Source of the DNA: Anopheles merus
Lineage: Eukaryota > Arthropoda > Insecta > Diptera > Culicidae
Direction of reading: 5' to 3'
NCBI RefSeq assembly: GCF_017562075.2
Contig: NC_054085.1
Location: 18,144,722-18,208,721 of the forward strand
Length of the DNA stretch: 64,000 nt
Positions 22,901-34,300 of the stretch are shown piece after piece. Position numbers and translations under genes: made by a program. Position 1 is the first letter of the stretch; each line of letters starts with the position of its first letter. The notes below the pieces were generated by a model. It was not told the origin of the DNA. It was given only the letters and a program-made list of their open reading frames with translations, and did not search any database.

Positions 22901-25290
22901 CGTCAAAATGGCCCTCAACAGGGTTGATTGTGAAGCAATGCGGCCCGTGAATTTTAAAGTTTGGAGACCCCTGCATTAGACAATAGATCTTTTTTGTAAA
23001 AGCCAAATCTGTTTCAGAAAAATACAAAAAAATACGCTCATTACAATGGCTGTTATCTAAAGTCGAGTACCTCATATTTTCGTCGATCTTCCAAGTTTGA
23101 AGCTTCGTGGACAGATCCTTGCACTACTTATCGAAATATTTTTTCAATCGTCGTTGAGGACACTCTTTAGGTATACTGCTGCAGAACGTCAGGCTAACAT
23201 CTTCGGAAAAATCTCGAAAACTTTCACATACTTGTAAACAAAAGAAGGACATTTGTGAGATCCACTGAAAGTCGGATAGTCTTCTTTCTTTAACAAAATG
23301 ACCATGTAGCTTTCCGATAATGGTCAATATGATGCTGTAATAGAACAATTATAGCTATTAGCCATTAGTCAACTGTCAAATGTAAAATTCAAATGGTCGA
23401 AAAGAAAGAGATAAATTAGTCCTTAGTCAGGACGTATCGAAAGCTTCTTCACATAGGAGCCTTCGACGCAAGAAGCCTAAAGATTCAACCATCCAAGTAA
23501 GCACAACGCGATCTCTACCGATTGCATGCATCCCATAGCGCATTTGTCAGCAATTACAACTGATCCTCATTAAACTTTACTACCGACCGAGCCCACAAAA
23601 TCCCCAAATAGACAGAGTGTAATCGGGCGGGAGCTTAGATGCGGTGGTCGAGAGCCGCAAGACTGCGAGGAGGTTAAACTTTATATTGAATTTAATGTCC
23701 ATTCCTTTCGACGGCCACTAAAGTGGTGTGATAATGTTGGTACATGCGGGTACGCAATCTGTGTAATGCGATGCGGTTGCATCGTGCATTATCTCTGAAG
23801 GCGGCGAGGACAGTCGTCCGGGGGGGGCCTCGAGACCGGTTCATTGGCCATCCAGCGGTCCGAGCCCGAGGTTTAATGCCGCTCGGACAGGGTCCGGGGA
23901 GGGAATTGGCGGATTGGTGCTACAATTGCTAATTGAGCATGTTCGCACATTGCGCCCGGGTGATGGAGGAAGCCGCCGAGAACCAAGTCAAGTGTCAATA
24001 TGTGGCACGACACGCTAGATAATTAAATAGAAGTAGTTCGGACAAACGATGGGAACGAACGATCGTTGAATGCGAAGGGACATCGGGACGCACTCAAGCG
24101 GACAACTCGACCACATCGGCCGGACTGAACTTGGCCGGCGCCGACAACAGTCACACACACACACACACACGCACGTACACGGCCTGCAAAGGATGAGATA
24201 ATGCGTGCAATTAACCATTTATGGGCGTTTAATGATGATGGAATGGTTGGTTCCAAGGCTTGCGAAAGGCAGGATGATGATGAGTCTTGTTGTACTATTT
24301 TCTTCTTACCGCAATTTTTACGCTCGGTTTACGATTTCCCCTGGGACTGATTCGTACTCACTCTTTCTCTGCTATTGTGTTTGTAAAAATTTGCAGAAAA
24401 ATCCACACCTCCTGCCGGGAGCACTGCTGCCGGAAGAAGAAGTTCAACCGCTCGATCGATCCGGCCGCGCTCGAGAATGTGGTAGCACCGGCGCTTGGGC
24501 CGGTCCGGCGCTACAACACGGTGGCGACTCCCGCCGCGGTTCATCGGTCACCGATGGGATCGCTGTCATTATCTGCCAGGAAAGGGATGCAGCCGTCGGA
24601 AGCGGCATCGTTTCGGTTGCGGATGACTGGTTCACCTTCACCCGCGAGCGTTCGTGACCATCGTGACCGACCGGCAACAGCAGAAGCAGCAGCAGTACCA
24701 TCGTCATGCAACAGCGATGGGATCGATGTAAGGCTCACTCTCTCGACCCGGGAGGTGGTAATGTAATTGTATCGCAAGATGAAGGTCTCTTTTTACAGCG
24801 CGCTGCAGTTGGAAAGTATCCCACAGTTACGGTGGTAAATGATTGGTGCAACAAAACGGAACAGAGAGGAGAAAAAAAATACAATCATTCCTATTACTGG
24901 TCATTTCGTTTCAGGTTTAATCTGTCCCATGACATGATCATTTTTGCTAAAAACTATTATCCGCTTGCAGTGCTTGAGGCCGTTCTTTGCCTCTGTAAAG
25001 GAGGAGTAAAACAGATATTGTTATTGTTTGGCGTACATTGTTGTCTGACGAGAGACGCATGTACCATAATTGAATTAATTGACCCTGTAATTATTGTGGG
25101 TAAGCCGGTCTCATGGTACAGTCGTCAACTCGTACGACTTAATAACATGCCCGTCATGGGTTCAAGCCCCAAATAGACCGTGCCGCCATACGTAGGACTG
25201 ACTATCCTGCTATGGGGGGAAATCAATAAGTCACTGAAAGCCAACCCCACAAGTGGGTTGGTAGGCCTTGACCGGCATCGGTTGTTGAGC

Positions 25291-25357
<67 letters not shown>

Positions 25358-28300
25358 ATTGTGGGTTGATGGAAAGATCCTTGTTTGTCAGTAGCTTTTG
25401 TTACATTAAAGATAAAATTTTTTATAATATCCATATACTCATGATGAAGATCTTCACTCAAAGCGTGAGTTACTTCAGTGAGTGGGAAGTAGCCGACAAG
25501 TGATTCAACACACAGATAATAAGTTATGAGAGATCGTGATTTAATTCTTGAAATAGTTATTTAAGAGCAAATGAGTTGTAAAGTCACTGCAAAGAGTTAC
25601 ATTACAATTCAGGTAGATAAACTCGATGTAATGATTTAATTCAATTCGTTCGCTCTCAAATGACTGTACTGAGCAAAGTGTATGAAGACCTGGTGGTCTC
25701 GTCCCATATAAATTGACAACTAATTTCGGAAACATAAAAAGCTCCTTTTGACAGAATGGGTGAAATGAATTTCCATAGGAACGGTTCGCTTTGTTCTTAG
25801 CAACACATACGTAGTACACATTGGTGTCCTCATCGACGGCATTATTTTGATCCAAAAATGGATTTTAATTAGGTCAGATTTGGTTTAGCTTACAATGAGA
25901 AATATTTTGTGTGTTTTTTAAGGTATTTCAGTGCAAATAAGGAAGATTCTAAGATTATTCGTGTATTCGGCAAGTCACCAGAAAGCTTGTTTAGGGAAAA
26001 GTTTTCACCCGTGCTGTCAAAAAGTGACGTTCAAATTAGGTCTTGAAAACAGTCTTTGAGACCACCTGGTCTTCATACACTTTAGTACTGAGTTGAGTTT
26101 CAAAATTATCAAAGTAGATGAAAACCCTTGCAGCAATCGTATTGAACTTCTATGCTTGCATTTCTTCTTGTTAGGATAACATTAATTTATTTTTCCTCAA
26201 AAGGGACACAGCCCACCACCATACCATGTAAGTGTGTGGTCCATTTGAGGCTTGAAGTCATGATGATCCTGTTTTAAATGATTTGCCCTAGACAATTACG
26301 CTATCGCATCATCCCAGATGAGTAACGTTTATCGTCAAACTGATTCTAATTAAACATTCAGCACACGCCTCTTCAGCAGCACCCTAAACGATGAAGCTGC
26401 TATTTTATGTTTCCCATCACACTATACAACTGTCGTCAAATATACAAAAAAACCTTCCATACCTGCAACATTCTACCACCAGCATGACAATAATCCTTCC
26501 ACTAAATATCAACGTTGCACACGTTTGTTTTCCTTCTCTCCCCTTCGCTTTTATGTAGCAGCAAAATTCAATTGCCAGCAATCGAGCACCGTGGCTGTTC
26601 CGGGTCGGTTTAATTGAAACGAAGCATCCCGTCTGCGTTGGCGCTTTAATCCATCCGAGTTTAATATTAACAACTGCAGTGTGTGTTATAAAGTAAGTAC
26701 CGGCTTACACATGGAAAACTAACCCTACTCTAAGGGAAATATGGTGGTGGTAGTTTGGAGTAGTTAGTACAGGTAAACGCTTCCTAGAAGTGGTTGCTTT
26801 GGAAGCATCGCCATGAGCCGTACCAGGGGCCGAGCTGTGAGCTCCTGAAAAGCGAATATCATCCGTTCGGGGTCTCGGGGTTATGAAGATTTTTACGTTC
26901 CGCACCGTTTGACGATGGCGTCCGGCGGCGTACTCGAAAGTCCGGCCAGGAGAATCTGGACAATTCTTCGCAAACAATGCAAAACGGTATGCGTTGTGTT
27001 GTGCAGCAAGCTCTAAGGGCCGTATGTACCCTGACTGTTGTTGGCTCTTAGGAATGCAAGGGAAATTAAAACGTTATTGCATGCGTTGTCGGACGATGTA
27101 CGGTCTCGTTCTATTGTACGACTTAAGAGGTTACTGTGAGCTTTACGATGGGGAAAGAAAAATAAAAGGGTTTACAATATTTGTGCTCTTTCAACGGTAC
27201 AGGTTTTGGCAATGTGCTAGGGCATGGGTTAAACGATGCATTGTTTTTACTGTTTTAATTATTCCATCCAAATAATGTTCAGTTATGCTGGATAAAAAAA
27301 AAACCCTACAGCACACTGTAGCTCTTCCTGTTCAGTAAAAGAAAACACCCTGTTTATCTGATCTCCCCAATGAAGCCGGCGAATATTGGATTTGAAGATG
27401 CATTTCCGCTGCCTAAATGTTTATTTGCTCGGGAGCGTATGGGCGCGACCATTGGAAAGCGGCCACTATCCTCTCAGGCGCAAAGCAATATGCAAACACG
27501 ATGCGATTCGTGGTCCTCTGCTCGTGTACGTACGAATGTCCTGCCATGCCACGTACGTGTAGTGGGCCCAATATTGTTCTAGTCTGCCTAACCTCTGTTC
27601 CGTTGGTCCGCTGCTTACAAAGCACGGTTTCGAAAGTATTAATTTGAATTTTAAATAAATGACACTTGCGACACTGGTTGCACCGGCTCGACCAACGGAA
27701 CCGTTGGGCTTTGCGTTCGCAAGCGTGCACCATGGCCGTCGTGGGGTCTGCACTCGATTGCACTCGAAAATATGTTCCACATTACGGCGAAAGGGCAGCA
27801 GCGGCAGAGGACAGGTAGATCCAGCCCAACCTGCGTTACAAATCGCTGGCGATCGCTGGTCCGTTTATCCTTTCGCTATCCTTTGCCGAAGCCTTTACCG
27901 TAAGGGGTAAGACACTGTGGTTTGGGCGAACGAGTTTAAAACCACATAATCGTACATAATGAAATGGACACTGGCCTCGTTCCGAGAGATGAGCCCTGGG
28001 TTATGAGCGACACGGGCCACACGGGCACAGAAAGAGCAACCGAGAGCGATCGAACCAGCATGCGACAATGGGAAAAAGGACAATTCAACGCGTACACAAA
28101 CGGTCCGCCGTGCGCCTGCAAGGTAGGCAAAAGGTTAAACGGAGCGCACAATGCAATGCGTCCCGAAAAAGCACATGGACGATGACTCTTGAAATGATTA
28201 CGTCTGTCCGGGATTTAGCTCCATTTTGTCTCTTGGAGGGGGAGGGACAGGTCTGCTGTTACTAGCTGTTGTCCGTTGTTGGTGTGTGGTGGTACCATTA

Positions 28301-31300
28301 CGTGATTTGCTTGAACAAACCGTCCCGGCTTCGTGAAAGCTGCCAGTGGTGATATGGGTTTAACGTACACCTTTCCCTACACCGGTCGGGAGATATTGGA
28401 GATAATAAATTGAACGGGCAAACCGGGAGCCACTGTATGCAGCTGGGTGTTGAGTTTCGTTCAACAGTTCCGAGATTCATCACACACGCATCGACGGGGA
28501 CGCTTTTATTGCCGGTGCTATGGGAATTAAAACAGTCAAATAGCGTATTGCTGCAACCCAAAGCGGTGGTAACAGTTGTTCTGCGAATTGTTGTACACAA
28601 ATTTAATGGACGTCTAACATGATGGTACGAAAGCTTAGTTATCCGCTATTTTGTGCAGCTTTGAAATTAAAAGCGTAGCGAGCAATTTTCCTATTGCTTT
28701 CGCAAAATAAATCAATCACGGAACGTAAATGAATTGATGTGGAAACGGAATGTTTGCTGCACATGCAATTACAGCATACAGCTTGCAAGCAGTTGCCTTC
28801 GGGGCGTGTAACGCGCGCAACGTAACAATTCCAATTGGAGCTTCGCTCTCCTTGTTATTTTTTTGTTTTGCTCTTTCAAAGTGCATACTCAAAGTGGAGG
28901 TGAAATTTGTTTTCCGATTTTTTGTTTCCTGTTTGTGCGCACGTTTGCCAGGGAGTCAAGAAATCGGAGCGAGACTAAAAAACACAATCAGCGAGCGGCG
29001 AGTAAATGGGAACAAAAATAACCAACTTCCTGGATGCTTCCTGAGTGGGTTAAACTTTCGAACGGAGTGAGAGTGCGGATGCTGGGATGGGTGGGAGAGG
29101 GGCGAGTGTCGGAAACTTTTTTAATTACAGCATGTAATCGAGGAAGTTTTCGTCCGTTTGGCAGGAAGCACAATGGTTGGCACCTTACGGGTGGATTGAG
29201 ATGATGTTTTCTTCGGTGCTCTTTTTTCTGCTTCTGTTGATCTTCTTATGCGTGAGTATGTCGTTAAAAGCACATGTTCTGACCTGCTGGTGGACAGGTT
29301 GGCAGACGCAGTTTGTGTAATAAGCGGTACGGAAGTAGCCCAGTGTACGAAACAGGTGCTTACAGTCAGTCGTGAGAAAGATGTAGAACCATAACAGGAA
29401 AATGTAATATACAGGTTGTTGGGGCTTTCAGCGGTGAAGTTGAAACCGTTTTTAATAAATCGCTTTCCAGAGTTTTCTTGTACTAACGAGATGTAGTAAA
29501 GATCTTGTTTGATACAAAATAACAATAAAACAGTTGTACTGTGATAGGTGAAGCTGAGTGATGATGAGGTGATACAGCCGCAGCTCAGTGATGCCTGTCT
29601 CGAGTTATCGTGTAGTAGTTCCTGGACATAGTGAACTTAAAGCATCAGAACGTATGAGAAAGGAAGTTGATTGGATAGCTAATAACTTCAGATAAGTAAT
29701 ATAATACACCCTGTAGTTAGTCTTATGCTGACTATCCTGCTATGGTAACAATAAGTCACTGAAAGCCAAGCTCACTTTCACTAGTGGGTACAGGCAGGCC
29801 TTGACCGACAGCGGTTGTTGTGCCAAAAAAGAAGAAGAAGTTATTCTTATGATTAGACGATTTGCAGGTTATAAGTATCGAAAAAACTATTCTTAGCTAA
29901 TATACCAGAAGTCTTCCTAAAGATTTTACCGGATATTACCCTAATAGTACTGCCAAAGAAAAATCAGTTCACCTCAAAGAACTTGTCGCGACGGACGAAG
30001 CTGGGACTATATAGTACCTATATAGCTCCGGTACTCACATACGCCTCTGAGACATGGACACTGTCCAAATCTGACGAAACCCTCTTAGCCGCGTTCGAGA
30101 GGAAGATGCTCAGAAGGATACTTGGCCCCGTATGTGTGGAAGGACAATGGAGGAGCCGCTATAATGACGAGCTATACGAGATGTACGGCGACCTCACTGT
30201 CGTGCAGGGTGTATCAAGCTCGCCAGGCTCCGGTGGGCTGGCCATGTTGTACGCATGGAAACGGACGACCCAGCCCGTAAAGTCTTTTTGGGCCGTCCAC
30301 AAGGACAAATGAGGCGTGATAGGCCCAAATTGAGCTGGCAAGATAGCGTGGAGGCTTCCGTCATTAAGGCCTGGATAATAGATTGGCAGACGAAGGCGCG
30401 ATACCGTGAGTGGTTTCGGACACTCCTGAGGCAGACCAAGACCACAAAGCGGTTGTAGCGCCGGATAAGTAAGTAAGTAAGTCCTGCCAAAGATTTACAG
30501 TGAAGTCTCTTTAAAATCAGCCTTGAAGGAACCTACAGCTTAGTGTGACCTACATCTTCAGAAAATGTAATTTAACTTGTTTCAAAGGAGAATCTAATAA
30601 ACTAGGATATTAAAACATTACTACTTTTAACTGATTATTTAAAATGATATTTAAGCTGTCTTTTGATGTTTCAGCTTAAGGAATCTTAAAGTCCATCAAA
30701 CAACAAAATCCAACTGGATAAAAATCTACATACGCGGGTATTCAGCTAAAATTGTATATGAAATGAAGCTCCCGAGAAAATAAATCATATTGGAGGGCAC
30801 ATTAGGGAGATTTCACTATGTGTATTACCGTAAAAGATAGATACTATGGATTTGGACATTAACGTTGCACCTATGTATATGCTCAAAGCCTAACCGATCT
30901 TCAACATCCACCAATTACGTAAATACAGAATTTGTTATGTCTACGTCTACGTCTCAACTTGACGGTAAACAAAACATATACAGTCTTAGGTGATACAATT
31001 TATATCTATTACAATAAAACTTATAATATACAAAAGCTTAGACGGAAACCCGCTCACGTCTTTCTCTCGGCTCGGCTCGTTGGGGAGTGACCTCTTCGTG
31101 CTTACATCGTCCCTAGGTGACAGTCCCTGTCACCTGAGAGAAGGAGGCCCATGCAGCAAGCTGTAAGGCCGTCTACACGAGGGCACTCCCCAACAGAATT
31201 CTATAGGTAATCCTACAGGAATAGCTTTCTAGGTGGAAAATTTGTTAAGTGTCACATCCAAACAGGCACACTAAGATTGCTGGAAGTCTATAGAAGTTCT

Positions 31301-34300
31301 AGTGACTTGAAACTGTTTCCAAACCAAGCAACCAGTTCCAAGAGTTTCATTCGCCGCGTACAAAGAGCGCAAAACAACCCAAAAGTGATTTTAATCGCGC
31401 ATACACTGCGAAGACAAATCACTTGCAGACGCTTACACAGTTAATCTATGTAGTTCTCGTCCACCCCTCCAAGTAATGATGCGAATAGATTGCAATTGTG
31501 CGGATCGTGAAGCGCAACATACAGAAGAGGGAGTACCACACGTACACAGCATCAAACACCACTTACGCGCATTAATTACATGAAGCGCACAAACGCCGCT
31601 GCTTCCCGGTCTGGTCGAGCTCTGGTAGCACTGGAAATGGATGTACCGTGTGACAGAATCGCATCAAACACTAAATCCATGATACAAACGAGGCCTGGCG
31701 GGTGCGGAGTGCCAGGGACTTGGTGAAGAAAAATGGAATCCTTTTTTCCCGTTGCCAGCTTTCATCCGTCTGAGGTCCGTTGTGCGGTGCGAATCTGTCA
31801 GCCGTCAGCCAAGTGTTTGTGAATGAATGGGAAGATACTGGGGGGGAAAAGGACATAAAAAGAAGAGGAAGAATAGACGTGATATAAAGGAAAACAAAAT
31901 GACCACAAGCAACTCGGCGACCGTCGACCGTTTGTACTGTTTGTACAGTCACCTCGCCCCATGCTAAGCCGGTAGGACTCATTTCGCTTGGCGTAAAGGA
32001 TATGCGTACTTCACTGGCGCTACCGGAGGCTGCGGCAAAAGAGGGGGCCTGGAAGCAGAATGTTTATTTTCATTTGTTTGGTTACAATGGTTTGCTGCCG
32101 CTAAAAGGAAAATTTATATCCATCATTTTTCTTCTCATTTCCGAAAATGGTGATGGCGGCCGGCAGCAACCCTCCTTCATGTGGTTGACTTTGTTGTTTG
32201 TTTGCTTTGCTTTGCGCCGTGTTTAACGCTTTTGTGGCTATGGCGAATGTTTGTGTGTGGGCTCACTGGCCACCCTAGCAGCGCACACGTGGTACTCGTC
32301 CGGAGGTAAGACTTGGTGGGCTGTCAGCCAACTGTCGGCATATAATAGGGGCAAACAGAGCACGCCCGAGCACGCCAACCGCCGAACCGAAGACAAATGA
32401 AAGCTGCTTTTACTAATGATTGATTAAAAGTAATATACTTGTTTCCCTCCCAAATCCTCGCCGTGTTGCTGCTGCCTGGGTTTTGAGGCATTGTGCGGCA
32501 TTGTGCGGCGGTTGCTTTCGTCACTCGCACACACTGCCGGCAAAAGCGACCGACCGGTTCTTCCGATTGTGCCGCCCGGTGCTGAGTGAAGTTATCCGTG
32601 GCATCGGCTTAACGGTGGCTGTAGGATTCGTTTCCTTCATTTGTTCTGGCAAAACCGGAATGAAACCAAACGCTGGTTGTGTGTGTGTGAGTGTTGGAAC
32701 CAGGTTTCGGTTCGCCTGTCAGGAAATGAGTTTTTCACCGAAACGACGACTACGGTACTGCGGTGCCAGTGCTATGGAAATCCTTTTTCTGATTAGACGC
32801 GCGTTTTGTGATGTTTTCCTTCCATTATCTCACTGCCGCTGCCGTGCTCGCTCTCTGTCCCTCGCCAAGCACTCGCTACTTACGATTTAGTAGTCTTTTG
32901 TCTTCATTTTGGTGGAGGGTCTCTCACTGGTACCACCACCACCACCGCAGTGATCCGGGATCAGCTTCTACGGACCGTCGTCGTTTCTTTCTGGTACTGT
33001 GGTGCGCGGCAAACCGACCTTGCGAGCTCGTTACTCATTAGTACTGCTCCCGGTTAGAGGATAGAGAGATGAATAATGATTGCGCTAAGTCCTTATCTCA
33101 CATCGTTTCTGTTGTATATAGATATAGAATTTTTTTCTTCCCTTTTTCTCGCTCTCTCTCTCTCTCTCTCCCCAACAACAGCTCGTTGAGGTTTTGCGCT
33201 GAACGCCATCCGCTTGTGCTCCATTCGGTGGAATGATTTTTCGCACTGATGCGTTTCCATCCGTTTCCGGTCGCTTGCGTTTGCGCTGGCTGGTTTCCAG
33301 TCAGGGAGTGGAAGTGACGAGGGCAAGGTTTGTGTGATTTCGGGAATATTGCCGTTTCGAGAGCCGCTCGAGCGTTGGATTGATGGGTTTTTGCGGCGTG
33401 GAAGCGACAGCGAGTGCGTTCGTGGGAAACGAAAAATGAGTCGACGGGGTTGGTCGCGCTTCGTAATCAGTATCAGTGTGCCGACAATATTTCAACCGGC
33501 ACTTTGCCGGGGCTTTGTCACGGGAAAATTGAAAGTAGCTAGATTAAAATCCACCAAGCAGGGTATAACCAAAGGGTAGTGTGAAAAAAAGGAAAAGGAT
33601 TGTTAAGTCGTTTTAAGTTGATAACTGATCTTATTAAACATCTCGCGTACTTTTTTTTTTGCTCCCTTTGAGTACATAATGAAATGTTCTTTATTTAGTT
33701 TTCCACATCAAAATAAAGTACTTCGGACTGTAGGTAATTGATTTCAGATTTGTTTTCGCAGGAAAATGTTTCGTTTCGACCAGGTAGAAAACAGGACTAC
33801 GATCAATCGCCGTATAATGGTGTGCAAACAAATGAAACCACACTCATTACTAGTTTTGCTATCCTTCCACCGCCCCGAAGGTATGCAATCTGAGAGCACA
33901 TTAAAAGCATTCATTAGCAGCAGCTGCAGAGTGTTATGTGTTTAGCCTACCTTGCAGGCGCACGATTACCACAGCACACCAGGATCAAACGGTGCATAAT
34001 CAAAGATCGGCATGATGATGTTTGAGCTTGGCTGCATGCTTTAGATACGAAGAGGAAATGAAAATTTTAATGAAATATGTTATTTACTGTCTAAATATGG
34101 TTTCTTTTGTTATTTGTAAAGTTGTTTGAATGTTCAATAATCAATCCAATCCAATCCATCCAACTGAAATGTAGTAACCTTTACCTCATATGTTTGATTT
34201 TTTTACATATCATTCCAACAAAGCATTTTCCAACTGCTTTCGTACGTTATCTCCAGATTTGGCCGATTAGAATGCATGTCAAAAGATCCTGTTGTTCGGC

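Larger units (their letters stand above)
17217..24396 (+). other. Intron 2 (about 7.2 kb) of the protease homolog
   Basis: Contains the deleted mariner, a CA microsatellite and a hAT-like MITE. Otherwise it is non-coding sequence with no supportable exon. The 247-residue reverse-strand frame that starts at 17829 and overlaps exon 2 is low-complexity and judged spurious. Confidence 0.6.
24728..26561 (+). other. Intron 3 (about 1.8 kb)
   Basis: Holds the young SINE and a hAT-like MITE. The remaining sequence up to the strong pyrimidine tract before exon 4 shows no coding potential. Confidence 0.7.

Noticed and set aside
24397..24727. Apparent double frameshift in exon 3 of the protease homolog
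   Set aside because: Another frame here looked vaguely like the GGxLI...LTAAHC region. The true match was then found as a clean exon at 26562-26692, and with it all phases agree, so no frameshift is needed.
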